The notes beneath the pieces are model-generated. The model was not told the DNA's origin. It worked only from the letters and a program-made list of their open reading frames with translations, and ran no database searches. A program made the translations under genes and the position numbers. DNA of 64,000 nucleotides from assembly GCA_030602785.1 (NCBI GenBank), contig JAUVZB010000006.1, positions 1 to 64,000 of the forward strand. Direction: 5' to 3'. The stretch is from Dehalococcoidia bacterium. GTDB lineage: Bacteria; Chloroflexota; Dehalococcoidia; GIF9; AB-539-J10. This document shows, one piece after another, positions 29,351-39,332 of this stretch (its first letter is position 1; each line of letters begins with the position of its first letter).

Positions 29351-30749
29351 TCTACGATTCTGTCCTCCCCTAAGCGTTCAGCGAAAATGTCCGCATGCAG
29401 GAGATGCTGACATTGAACCGGAAGGAGCAGACACGATTACGGATACTGAACCATGTGGAAGGAGGGGGACTGAGAATGGGAGAGGCGGCGGAGATGATGG
29501 CGTTGTCGCTACGACAGGCACGGCGGCTACGCAAGGTGTATCGGAATATGGGTGCTGAAGGACTGGCGCACGGGAACCGGGGACGAAGGCCACACAACGC
29601 GGTTGACGCGGAGGTGGCGCAACTGGTGGTGGCGTTGACGAAGGAGAGCTATGCGGGAGTGAACCAGCAGCACCTGACAGAACTGCTTGAGGAGGAGAAG
29701 CAGATCTACCTGTCTCGGTCGACGGTGCGAAGAGTGTTGCTGCGCGCGGGGATACGGAGTCCGCAGACGCGCAGAGCGCCGAAGCATCGCAGCAGACGGG
29801 AGAGGAAGCCCCGTGAGGGGATGCTGTTGCAGGTGGACGGCAGTCCGCATGACTGGCTGGAAGGGCGAGGACCACGTCTGTGTCTGGTGGGAGCTATCGA
29901 TGACGCAACGAATCATGTGCCCTATGCGGTCTTCCGCAAGCAGGAGGACATCCAGGGGTACTTCACGATGCTGCGGCAGATAGTGAAGACGAAAGGGATC
30001 CCGCTGTCGCTGTACCACGACAAGCACACAATCTTCGTATCGCCGAAGAAGGAGGTGGAGTCGATAGACGGACAGCTGGCAGGGGAACGACCGCTGACGC
30101 AGGCTGGGCGGGCGCTTGCGGAACTCGGCATCACATCGATACCGGCTGACTCGCCCCAGGCCAAAGGCCGCATAGAGCGCCTCTGGCGCACGTTTCAGGA
30201 CAGGCTGGTGAGCGAACTGCGTCTGGCTGATGCGCGGGACATAGACGCAGCGACTCTGGTGCTACACCGCTTCCTGCCACGATACAACCGCAGATTCGTG
30301 GTGTCGGCAGCAGAGCTCGGGAGCGCGTATCGCCCTGTTGATCCAGGTCTCGATCTCGCCACGGTATTCTGTCTCAAGCACATGCGTACCGTAGGCTCTG
30401 ACAACGTGGTGCGCTTCAAAGGCCGCCGTCTCCAGGTGCTCCCGTCACATCACAGGACAAGCTACGCGAGGACCAGGGTCGAGGTCCATGAACGGATGAA
30501 CGGCAGTCTCGCCATCTACCACCAGTCTATGCGCCTCAACACCACCACCGCACCTCTTGAGGCCTCTGCCCTCAGAGCACACCGCAACGCGCAACAGCAG
30601 GTCGCAGCCATTCCCGAACTGCAGACACAATCCCCAACAACGCATCAACACAAACCAGCTCCGGATCATCCCTGGCGCAAGGCGTTCAAACCACAACGAA
30701 GAGAGAGGACATTATCGCTGAACAGTTAGGCGGACATTATCGCTGGACA
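29351..30749 (+). mobile_element. Insertion sequence, ISNCY/IS1202-like
   Basis: Transposase ORF bounded by related terminal sequences TGTCCTCCCCTAAGCGTTCAGCGAAAATGTCC (29361-29392) and, on the minus strand, TGTCCGCCTAACTGTTCAGCGATAATGTCC (30707-30736), with a second CAGCGATAATGTCC copy at 30732-30745; exact ends uncertain. Confidence 0.75.
29395..30729 (+). CDS. DDE transposase, ISNCY/IS1202 group
   Basis: N-terminal HTH; LQVDGSPHDWLEG (D), LVGAIDDATNHV (D), SPQAKGRIERLWRTFQDR (E). Confidence 0.9.
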   Translation: MQEMLTLNRKEQTRLRILNHVEGGGLRMGEAAEMMALSLRQARRLRKVYRNMGAEGLAHGNRGRRPHNAVDAEVAQLVVALTKESYAGVNQQHLTELLEEEKQIYLSRSTVRRVLLRAGIRSPQTRRAPKHRSRRERKPREGMLLQVDGSPHDWLEGRGPRLCLVGAIDDATNHVPYAVFRKQEDIQGYFTMLRQIVKTKGIPLSLYHDKHTIFVSPKKEVESIDGQLAGERPLTQAGRALAELGITSIPADSPQAKGRIERLWRTFQDRLVSELRLADARDIDAATLVLHRFLPRYNRRFVVSAAELGSAYRPVDPGLDLATVFCLKHMRTVGSDNVVRFKGRRLQVLPSHHRTSYARTRVEVHERMNGSLAIYHQSMRLNTTTAPLEASALRAHRNAQQQVAAIPELQTQSPTTHQHKPAPDHPWRKAFKPQRRERTLSLNS

Positions 30750-30750
30750 C

Positions 30751-30787
30751 CACGCATTCACTCCACGCATTCACTCTGCATTCACTC
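30751..30787. repeat. 13-bp tandem repeat, about 2.8 units
   Basis: CACGCATTCACTC CACGCATTCACTC TGCATTCACTC. Confidence 0.85.
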
Positions 30788-30931
30788 ATCCAAAATGTTA
30801 CTGGGGGGATATGGTTCACTCAGTTAGGAATGTTACTGAGGGGGATCATGCCGAGCGACGACAGGATGAGCATAGACTAGAGACGTAAGTACCTGAAGCT
30901 GGTAGCGCCCCGGTACGGCAGGGCAGGGCGG

Positions 30932-31855
30932 GTGGAACGTAGTGGGTTGCTGACAGAGATGGCAGCGGTGACGGGGCTGCACCGCAAGAGCCTGCTACGG
31001 CTGATGCACGGGCCGACGCTGGAGCGGGCACCTGGGAGGCCGAGGTTTCGGCGAAGACGGTATGGGGGGATGGTGGCTGACGTGGTGCGGGTGGTCTGGG
31101 AAAGCCTGGACTATGTGTGCGCGGAGCGGCTGACGCCGGAGCTGCTATCGACGGCACGGCACCTGGCCCGCTGGGAAGAGGTAGTGCTGACGCCCGAGAT
31201 GGAAGTGGCACTGGGGAGCATCAGCCGGGCCACGGTGCAGCGGCTGCTGCAGCGGTTCCAGCAGTACAGCCCGAAGCTCCCCCGGCGCAAGCCTCAGCCA
31301 CCCAATCGGCTCCTGCGCGAGGTGCCGATGGAGCGGTTGTCCTGGGCGATTGACTGCCCGGGCGCCTTTGAGACAGACCTGGTACACCACTGTGGGGCGG
31401 TCGCTGTGGGGGAGTACGTACACACCCTGCAACTGGTGGACATCGACCACCTGGTCGGCGAGATGCACATCACGGCAGACGGCCAATCGATGTACTAGCA
31501 CTCCGACCTGTCGGGCGGACAGGGCGGAATAGACATCTGGGTGGTGGAACGCCAGGGCGAGGGTTGCGGCACACCGCAAAACGTCGAAGCAGTCAACACT
31601 CCAGAGACGGACGGCTGGCCGTTTGTGACCGAAGACGGCAACGAGCTGTGGCTCACCCGCACGTACATGGGCACGCCTGCGCTCTATCGCTCGCGCATGG
31701 GACCGGATGGGTGGCAGGAACCGGATCTCATCGTATCGCAGTTCGCTGGTGAGGCATCACTGGACCAGGCCGGCAACCTGTACTTCACGCAGCATTTCTT
31801 CCACTCCGGGGAGATGCTGGAAGCTGACATCTACGTAGCCCGTCCCACGGGCTAG
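30932..31855 (+). pseudogene. Chimeric remnant: truncated IS transposase N-terminus fused in frame to a PD40/TolB-like beta-propeller C-terminus, with one internal TAG
   Basis: ORFs 30932-31498 and 31541-31855 share a frame (609 nt apart). Transposase-like up to HTLQLVDI; then GEMHITADGQSMY*HSDLSGGQGGIDIWVVERQ...DGWPFVTEDGNELWLTR, a PD40-like repeat pattern. Confidence 0.75.
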
Positions 31856-31878
31856 CTGCCCCCCCCCGAGGACCACTC

Positions 31879-32691
31879 TCAACGGCAGTGCCGCAGGAAC
31901 CACAGTGCCATAGCACCACCGCTGGCGGCAAGGACAACCCACACACCAGAGAGCGTCACGTCAACCGGCTGGCCGGAGCGGGCGAGGAACCACGTCATAG
32001 CAAGCAGCGCCAGCCCCATGGTGGCGACCTTCACAAGAACGAAGCCTGCTATGACAGTACCCCATGGTTTGCCCCCCCATAGCCACACCGCTCCCAAGAG
32101 AGCCAGCGGGACGACAACGCCAAGGTCGAGAACGTACACAAACATGGTCTGTCCGCCGGTCTGTGTGACACCAGCAGGCAACGCGCCGGTCAGGAAGAAC
32201 GGAATCAACTGCCCCAGCCACAGCACACAGAGCATGGCGGCCATGAGCGCCATGAATACTGCCACCGGCCGCACCGGGGTGCGGCCGTCAAAGCGCCCCC
32301 TGATTCCGTCCACATCGAGCTGGCTCGCAAGGCCGATGAGCGCGGCAATGGATAAAGCGAACAACGCCACATAGAGCAGAAAGGCCTTGTTCAGGGCGTA
32401 GGCAAACGACGCTCCAGTGTAGACGTACCACACATAGCCAAGCAGCCCGAACCAGACGATCGTGGCCCGCGCCGAACCCTTTGCCGCAAGCCTCTCAGCC
32501 ACCAAGAGGCAGGGGACCGCAAGCGCAAGCGTCACCAGATCGGTCCCCTGGTTCTGTGGAGTCACCCACGCGTTGTCACGATACAGTCCGGGCAGCAGAA
32601 GCCCCGCCGCGCTCGCCACAGCAGCAAGCACAACGATTGCCCTGGTGAACGTGTGCGCGGCACGAGGGTCGTCGCGCACAAGCGTCGGCAC
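31879..32691 (-). CDS. Multi-pass membrane protein, unknown function
   Basis: Several hydrophobic segments; start uncertain (GTG 32691 or ATG upstream). Confidence 0.6.
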   Translation of the reverse strand: MPTLVRDDPRAAHTFTRAIVVLAAVASAAGLLLPGLYRDNAWVTPQNQGTDLVTLALAVPCLLVAERLAAKGSARATIVWFGLLGYVWYVYTGASFAYALNKAFLLYVALFALSIAALIGLASQLDVDGIRGRFDGRTPVRPVAVFMALMAAMLCVLWLGQLIPFFLTGALPAGVTQTGGQTMFVYVLDLGVVVPLALLGAVWLWGGKPWGTVIAGFVLVKVATMGLALLAMTWFLARSGQPVDVTLSGVWVVLAASGGAMALWFLRHCR

Positions 32692-32860
32692 AGTACTCCT
32701 CCTCGGCACAAACCATCCTGCGCGTACGGAGTTGCGTATCCTACACCCCATCCCGCACCAGCCTACCGTTCGTCGCGGCGCAGTATAGCACTCTATTGAA
32801 AGCGGGAACATGAATCGCCTACTATTGTCCTCGAACCTGACGAAAGGGAAGGAGACCGAC

Positions 32861-33661
32861 ATGAAGCTTTCCACATACCACCAGTACGGCGAGGAACTCG
32901 AGCGAAGGCTGAGGCTGAAGACCTATCCGCTCGCCATCCGGCTCCTGCGCGAGGGCGAGGAAGTGCCCGACGGGCTCACCCGCCCGATGAGAGATCTCGG
33001 CTATCATCTTTCGCTCTGCCAGGCATTCCAGATATCCCGCCGCGACGGCACGCCCATGGCAATGTTGTTGGAGGACATGTGGTGTCCGGAGCCGGTCATT
33101 GGGTTCGGCCTGCTGAAGCCCCCGGAATACTTCATGGAGGGCAACAACCGCTATCCCAGAGATGTCTCCTGCCCGGAGGCGGGCAGGGTCTACGCGGAAG
33201 AGCTGCCCAAACTGCCGACGGGCCTCTACACCGGAGTGCTGTCCGCCCCACTCATCACCACCCCATTCGAGCCCGAGGTCGTCACCTTCTACTGCCTGCC
33301 GGCACAGCTCAGTATGCTGCTGCTCGGACGGGAGTACAAGGACGGCCACAACCTGACCTGCGATGTCTCCAGTCACGCAGCCTGTGTCTATGGCATCGTA
33401 CCTACGCTGCTCAACAAACGCAGCCAGATTGGCCTTCCCTGCAGGGGCGACCGCTACGCCGCGATGGCCGAGGACGACGAGATGTTACTGACCATGACCA
33501 CACAGGAGCTGGACGAACTGGTCACAGCCCTGCGCTACCTGGAGACCACCGGCTCCGTGTTTCCCAAGGGCTACCGCCTGCAGTACGAGTACCCTCTCCC
33601 GAAGCCATACCAGACGATGGTGGACCTGATGGGCTACGTAACGAAGGCGCGAGACTCGTAG
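32861..33661 (+). CDS. DUF169 family protein
   Basis: MKLSTYHQYGEELERRLRLKTYPLAIRLLREGEEVP and CQAFQISRRDG typical of the DUF169 family. Confidence 0.75.
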   Translation: MKLSTYHQYGEELERRLRLKTYPLAIRLLREGEEVPDGLTRPMRDLGYHLSLCQAFQISRRDGTPMAMLLEDMWCPEPVIGFGLLKPPEYFMEGNNRYPRDVSCPEAGRVYAEELPKLPTGLYTGVLSAPLITTPFEPEVVTFYCLPAQLSMLLLGREYKDGHNLTCDVSSHAACVYGIVPTLLNKRSQIGLPCRGDRYAAMAEDDEMLLTMTTQELDELVTALRYLETTGSVFPKGYRLQYEYPLPKPYQTMVDLMGYVTKARDS

Positions 33662-33695
33662 ACACCGGGGACCCGGCACCAACGGCTGACAGAAA

Positions 33696-33734
33696 AGAGG
33701 GAGCGCCGGCGGAGAAACCGTCGGCGCTCCCTCT
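33696..33734. terminator. Bidirectional terminator-like hairpin between convergent genes
   Basis: AGAGGGAGCGCCG ... CGGCGCTCCCTCT perfect 13-bp arms. Confidence 0.6.
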
Positions 33735-33767
33735 GACTATCAAAACACGGGGGGTGGGGCTACCGAA

Positions 33768-35258
33768 TCATGCTTTCCACGCCTGGAGTTGTCTCCTGTC
33801 CACCTTACCGGAGGCTATCTTAGGTAGCTCGGAGGTGAACTCGATACGCTGGGGCAGTTTGTATACCGCAAGGCTGTCCGCACAGAAGGCCCGCAGTGCC
33901 TGCTTGCTCAACTCCCGGCCCTCCTTCAGGACTGCGAACAGGACGGGAAGATGGCCGCCATCCTCCTGCACGACTCCTACGTACGCGGCCTCCGCCAGGG
34001 CCGGATGTGTCAACACCACTTCTTCTACCTCGGTCGGTGGTATCTTGACCCCGCTCGATGTAACGATGATGAAGGACTGCTTCTCCACATAGGTGACGTA
34101 GTCCTCTTCATCCCGCATCACAATATCACCGGTGTAGAACCAGTCATCCTTGAGCACCTGAGCTGTCAGTTCGGGCGCCTTGAAATAGCCATTCATGACC
34201 TGAGTGCCCTTGCATATGGCCTGGCCGGAATGGCCACGGGGGACCTCGGCCCCGTCTTCACCAATCACCTTGAACTCCAGGGTCGGCTGTCCGGCAGTTC
34301 CAAGCCGGCGGTTCTCCAAGCCTCCCATGCAAATGATAGGCGTCTCAGTTGTTCCGTATATCTCGGTCAGGACAAGCCCGTACTTGTTCTCCAGCGACTC
34401 CATCAGGGTGACGGAGGACTTGGCGCCGGCCGTCATGGCCACTCTCAGGCTGCCAAGATCCAGCTCTTCCAGCGTCTCATCAGGCACCATCGAGAGCGCG
34501 TTGAACATCGCCGGCACACCTACAATCAGGTTTATCCTGTGGCGCTGGATGGTCTCCAGCACGTTTTTGACGGTGAACCGGGGAGCCACGGCAATCGTGC
34601 AGCCCCTGTAGAGCGCGCCCAACGCTGCCCCCAACCCGAGGACGTGGAAAAAGGGAATCATGGCCATGATCGTCCACTCGGGCCGAAGCGCCATGTACTT
34701 CACACCCACTTCTGCGACGGTTATCAGGGACCTGTGTGTGTGCACTACGCCCTTGTGCTTGCCAAGCACGCCCGATGTATACAGAATCGCACACTCATCA
34801 GCCATATCCGGCCTGAGTTCAGGCGGCGCTGCAGGCAGCTGCTCAAGCTTCGCCTTGAACTCCGGAGAGTCGAGGGGGAACACGTGCTTCACGGGAGAGG
34901 GGCCGTTCGGAACAGCGGCAGCCAGCGCCTGCGCGAATCTGCTCTCGGTCAACACGATCGCTGAGCCGGAATCGAGCAACTGCGCGCCCAACTCGGGAGG
35001 CGTGAGCATGGCATTCAGTATGACAACCCTGGCCCCAGCCTTCGTCGCGCCAAAGTAGCCAATGAGCCAGTCCGTCGCCGGCGGCATGAGGACCGCCACG
35101 GGGTCTCCCGACTTCACACCGAGCCCCAACAACATGTTGGCGAGCCTGTTGGTCACCTGCGAGAACTCGTGATACGTGAGAGCGCCGGCTTCACTCATGA
35201 TGGCGGGCTTGTCAGGGAACGTCCGTACCGTCCGTTCCAGCATTTCTGTCAGGGTCAT
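33768..35258 (-). CDS. AMP-dependent synthetase/acyl-CoA ligase family protein (divergent motifs)
   Basis: ILYTSGVLGKHKGVVHTHRS, EIYGTTETP, WFYTGDIV, LPKIASGKVDRRQL. Confidence 0.88.
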   Translation of the reverse strand: MTLTEMLERTVRTFPDKPAIMSEAGALTYHEFSQVTNRLANMLLGLGVKSGDPVAVLMPPATDWLIGYFGATKAGARVVILNAMLTPPELGAQLLDSGSAIVLTESRFAQALAAAVPNGPSPVKHVFPLDSPEFKAKLEQLPAAPPELRPDMADECAILYTSGVLGKHKGVVHTHRSLITVAEVGVKYMALRPEWTIMAMIPFFHVLGLGAALGALYRGCTIAVAPRFTVKNVLETIQRHRINLIVGVPAMFNALSMVPDETLEELDLGSLRVAMTAGAKSSVTLMESLENKYGLVLTEIYGTTETPIICMGGLENRRLGTAGQPTLEFKVIGEDGAEVPRGHSGQAICKGTQVMNGYFKAPELTAQVLKDDWFYTGDIVMRDEEDYVTYVEKQSFIIVTSSGVKIPPTEVEEVVLTHPALAEAAYVGVVQEDGGHLPVLFAVLKEGRELSKQALRAFCADSLAVYKLPQRIEFTSELPKIASGKVDRRQLQAWKA

Positions 35259-35505
35259 ACGTGGACCTCCAAGAGACCATTATACCGAACGTGGCAGCAC
35301 GTAGTCGACCAGTCAACCGCGTTCGATGTGGGCGCGCCTTGCGCCCCTGTGCGGAGGCGCGGCGAGAAGCACCGTGAAACGGCTTCGAGGACACCGCAGT
35401 CCACCTTCGTTGCTTGGAGGAGCTACGTACGCAGTGCTACAATTGCGGCGGGCGAGCGGCTCCACCTGCCATCGGTCCACCGCCACACCCGCGCAACAGC
35501 AGACT

Positions 35506-36594
35506 ATGGAAACACGCGACTATTACGAGATACTCGGCATCGAACGTACTGCAAAGGAAACCGATATCAAGCGTGCCTACCGGGCACTTGCCATGCGCTA
35601 CCACCCTGACCGCAATCCGGGCGACGAAGAAGCCTCGGGGCGGATGAAGCAAATCAACGATGCCTACGCAGCTCTCGGCGACGCCGACAAGCGGCGGCTC
35701 TACGACCTCTACGGCCACGAAGGCCTGAACGGGGTCAGTCCGGCAAACGGGGTCGATTTCTCCAGCCTGTTCCGCGGGTTCGGTGGCTTCGGGTTCGGTG
35801 ACGGCGCATTCGGCAGCTTCTTCGGGCGTGGCCGTACAGGTACGAGAGAGCGACACCGGGCCGCGGACCTCCGCTACAACCTCGACCTGACACTGGAAGA
35901 GGCAGCCACTGGCGTGGAGAGAACCCTCGAGATACCGCGGAGACGCACATGCACGTCCTGCAGGGGCACCGGCGCGAAGGAAGGAGCCTCCACGACATGC
36001 GCCCGCTGCAGAGGCACCGGACAGGTAGTGAGGGAGCACAGGTCGGGCATCGGCGTGTTTCGTCAGATAAGCGTCTGTGGAGAATGCCGTGGCACCGGCC
36101 AGGTCGTGAAGGAGCCGTGCTCTCTCTGCAGTGGTAGCGGGCAACTCGAAGAGGTGCATGACGTCAGCATTACGATACCTGCCGGCGTCGACAGCGGCTA
36201 CACGCTCCGCATGAAGGGAGAAGGGGAGACAGGAGACGGAGATGTCAGAGCCGGCGACCTCTACGTTGTCGTGGGAGTTCAGCAGCACGCTGTCTTCGAG
36301 CGCCACGGCGACGACCTCTACACCGCAAGGGAGATTGACGTCGCGCAAGCTACGCTCGGAGCGGAGATATCGGTTCCGTCACTCGACGGAGATGCAACGC
36401 TGGAGATACCACAGGGGACACAGACGGGCTCTCTCTTCCGACTTGAGGGCAAAGGTATGCCGAGGCTCGGAAGTCACAACAAGGGGGACCTCTACGTCAT
36501 GGTCCAGCTCGTCACGCCCCGGGATATCAGCGAGGAGCAGAGGAATCTACTGGCCCGGTTCCAGTTCCTCGAACAGGAGAAGAACATCCAGTGA
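35506..36594 (+). CDS. dnaJ: Molecular chaperone DnaJ
   Basis: J-domain DYYEILGIERTA...HPD; four CxxCxGxG zinc motifs. Confidence 0.95.
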   Translation: METRDYYEILGIERTAKETDIKRAYRALAMRYHPDRNPGDEEASGRMKQINDAYAALGDADKRRLYDLYGHEGLNGVSPANGVDFSSLFRGFGGFGFGDGAFGSFFGRGRTGTRERHRAADLRYNLDLTLEEAATGVERTLEIPRRRTCTSCRGTGAKEGASTTCARCRGTGQVVREHRSGIGVFRQISVCGECRGTGQVVKEPCSLCSGSGQLEEVHDVSITIPAGVDSGYTLRMKGEGETGDGDVRAGDLYVVVGVQQHAVFERHGDDLYTAREIDVAQATLGAEISVPSLDGDATLEIPQGTQTGSLFRLEGKGMPRLGSHNKGDLYVMVQLVTPRDISEEQRNLLARFQFLEQEKNIQ

Positions 36595-37553
36595 ATAAGG
36601 ACATCGCACTCTCCACGATGTGGGCGCGGGGCAGGTACACGGACCTCACCAAGTTCTCGCGAGATGCACAATCCTGGGGCTATTCCGCCATCGAGGCAAA
36701 CGCCTACGTCACGTCGCACGAGATGCTTGGCATGCTCGCACAAGGGCCGCTCCCTCTCTCAAGCCTCCACAACCCCTGTCCAAACCTGCAGTCATCCCGG
36801 GACTGCCGGGCCTACGACCTATCACTCTGCTCTCTCGATGAATCCGAGCGCTCAGAGGCGGTGAGTTTCGCCGGAGAGGCCATCGAGCAAGCCGCACTGG
36901 TCGGTGCGTGCGCCGTGGTGCTGCACATGGGACACGTGCCTGTCGGCAAGTCCATGCAGCGGCGACTGCACGCTCTGTGGCACCAGGGGCAGATGGACTC
37001 GGAGGAGTACCTGAAGGTAAGTCAGCATCTCCTCGCGCTGCGGGGCGCCAACCAACGCGCCCACGTGGAGCGCGCTCTGCAGACCCTTCGAGAGCTCGAG
37101 GATATCGCGCGTCCGAGGGGAGTCATGCTCGGGCTGGAGACGCGGCACAACGTTCACGAGATACCAAACCTGGACGAGATGGAGTTACTGCTTGCGGAGT
37201 CCGACCCCGCAGTGGTGGGATACTGGCACGACACGGGCCATGCAGAGACACAGGAGCGACTCGGATTCGCCGGGCACCAGGACTGGCTCCAGCGCTACTC
37301 GGGCCGTCTGATTGGCATCCACCTTCACGACGTCAACAGCGAGCGCGACCACCAGTGCCCGGGGGCGGGCCAGCTTGATTGGGAGATGGTTGCGCGCTAC
37401 CTCCCGGACGCAGCCATTCGTGTGTGCGAGATAGGTGAGTGGAACGAGGAGTACTGCGCGGCAGGATTGCCCCCGCTCCTTGACAGCATGGGCATGCTCA
37501 CCGGTGGCAGCTCACACGAGCCCACGCGGTCCCCGGAAGCACCTGCAACCTGA
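36591..37553 (+). CDS. Sugar phosphate isomerase/epimerase (AP endonuclease 2-type TIM barrel)
   Basis: LGLETRHNVHEIPN, GYWHDTGHA, GIHLHDVN; overlaps the dnaJ stop by 4 bp. Confidence 0.78.
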   Translation: MNKDIALSTMWARGRYTDLTKFSRDAQSWGYSAIEANAYVTSHEMLGMLAQGPLPLSSLHNPCPNLQSSRDCRAYDLSLCSLDESERSEAVSFAGEAIEQAALVGACAVVLHMGHVPVGKSMQRRLHALWHQGQMDSEEYLKVSQHLLALRGANQRAHVERALQTLRELEDIARPRGVMLGLETRHNVHEIPNLDEMELLLAESDPAVVGYWHDTGHAETQERLGFAGHQDWLQRYSGRLIGIHLHDVNSERDHQCPGAGQLDWEMVARYLPDAAIRVCEIGEWNEEYCAAGLPPLLDSMGMLTGGSSHEPTRSPEAPAT

Positions 37554-37660
37554 CAGCCGAGCCCCTGCTCGTACGCACGGAACTGCCGACATCCACCATG
37601 CACCCGCGCACCGGAAACCGGTGTGGCTGCCGGGCAACAACCCCCTCACTCCCACACTGA

Positions 37661-38677
37661 CTACGAGACAGCCAGCATCTCGACAGCTTTCTTGCCCGCC
37701 TCACGCGCGCCCGTCTCGACAGCGTGAGCGAGGTACTTCTTAAGATCTATGAACTTGCCGACTCCATCGATGACGGCGTCAGGCACCTTGGAATCAGTGA
37801 GAACGAAGGTGTGCATCTCAGGTCCCAGTCGTTTGCGTATCTCGTCGAAGGGGATACTGCCCTCCAGGCCTGCGGCCGCAGCCCTGAGCTTCTGTTGGTC
37901 CGCCGTAAGTGCCGAGTGTCGCGATTCGAGGTCGGCGTGCGCCTTCCTCAATTCGTCGAGCTGCCCGGCAAGACCGTCCCTCTCCGAGATTACGGCAGTT
38001 TTCTCTCCCTCGATCGTCTCTATCCTCTTGCCTCGCTCCCCCACCTGAGAGCGCAGGTCATCGGCAGCGGTGCGATACTCCTCTCTCAATGCGGCAAGCT
38101 CGCTCTCGTATCGAGCCACCGTGTCAACTTTCTCCTTCTGCTGATCAGCGATCTGGGACTCATACTTCTGGACCAGTTCCGATTTTTCCTTATTGAGCAC
38201 GGATGTCTGTGACTTGAGGTGTTCGACACTAGACAGCCGGTCAACTACTTCCTCGTAGTTCGATTTCAGCTCCTCGTAGTCGCCGCCGACGACATCGGCC
38301 ACCTTCTGAACGAGCGAGTCGTAATTGGCTCGCTCATGGTCGCGCTCGCCCGCCACAGTGTCCACCTGCTCCTGCATCTGGTCGAGCTCTTTGGTGTACT
38401 GCTGGTGAAGCGCGCTGTAGGTCATCAGCGCCGACACCTTGGCAACCGAGTCGGCCCTTCCCTTGATGTCAAAGGGGCCGAAAACGCGGTCGGTGGCCTT
38501 GTCCACGCCGCTGAGTTGGGTCTTGTACTCCTTCAGCACCTTGTCGACAACGGGGTCAAGCCCGAGCTGGGAGTAGAGCCTCTCGGCCATTCTTTGCTGC
38601 TGCAGGTCCATGGTGGCGAGGCTGATGTCCTCGACCTTAACGATCTGGGTGTTATCAAGGTTGTTGTTCTCTTCCAT
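37661..38677 (-). CDS. Coiled-coil protein, unknown function
   Basis: Long heptad-rich region (EEVVDRLSSVEHLKSQTSVLNKEKSELVQKYESQ...). Confidence 0.7.
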   Translation of the reverse strand: MEENNNLDNTQIVKVEDISLATMDLQQQRMAERLYSQLGLDPVVDKVLKEYKTQLSGVDKATDRVFGPFDIKGRADSVAKVSALMTYSALHQQYTKELDQMQEQVDTVAGERDHERANYDSLVQKVADVVGGDYEELKSNYEEVVDRLSSVEHLKSQTSVLNKEKSELVQKYESQIADQQKEKVDTVARYESELAALREEYRTAADDLRSQVGERGKRIETIEGEKTAVISERDGLAGQLDELRKAHADLESRHSALTADQQKLRAAAAGLEGSIPFDEIRKRLGPEMHTFVLTDSKVPDAVIDGVGKFIDLKKYLAHAVETGAREAGKKAVEMLAVS

Positions 38678-39068
38678 GCGCAGGTCCCTCCCTTTGGCCT
38701 GTATTGATAGAACGTCACGTCACCATGACGAGTTTACGGGTCCACCCCAACCGCACAGTATCACAGGAGAGTCGGGCCGTCAGCAGGGCAGCAACAGGAA
38801 TGCCGGGAGGCTGCGGCAGTGGTCCAAGCCCCCTGACGAGAGCGAACCGGACCAATTCCTCAGCGGTGGCAGCCGGCACAGGAACGCAGCCAGAGCTCAA
38901 CAGCACGACAGCAAGGGCGACTGGCAGTCCCTGCGCACGACGTAACGGAAGGCGGCGGAGACAAGACTCGACTTCAGCACAGAGAGTTGAAGAGATCAGG
39001 CCGTGACCTGTCGCGTGATGTCGCGAATAGACATGTGAGAGGCAGATGCAGCAGCTTGTCTGAGAGCG

Positions 39069-39332
39069 TCAGGACTGCGGACGGAGCGCGTCAAGCTGCT
39101 CCCGTATCTCAGGGTACAGGTCACCGAGCTGTTCGAGCGACAGGATGTCGCCTGACACCGCCAGGACCTCCGTACCCGAGGGGCCAATCACTATCACAGC
39201 GGCGGCCTCCCTGTCCCCAGCGGCCGTCACACTGCCTGCCATCCGCTGAATCTCAACGGACGTGACCGCCACCGGGACAATCGTCAGTCCTCCAACGGCC
39301 AGCGCGTCCCCTAATCCTATCTTCTTCGCCAT
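39069..39332 (-). CDS. Small protein resembling the GerW/YtfJ core
   Basis: LGDALAVGGLTIVPVAVTSVEI pattern parallels VGDPITIGDVTIVPLRSAGF of the neighbouring GerW. Confidence 0.55.
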   Translation of the reverse strand: MAKKIGLGDALAVGGLTIVPVAVTSVEIQRMAGSVTAAGDREAAAVIVIGPSGTEVLAVSGDILSLEQLGDLYPEIREQLDALRPQS

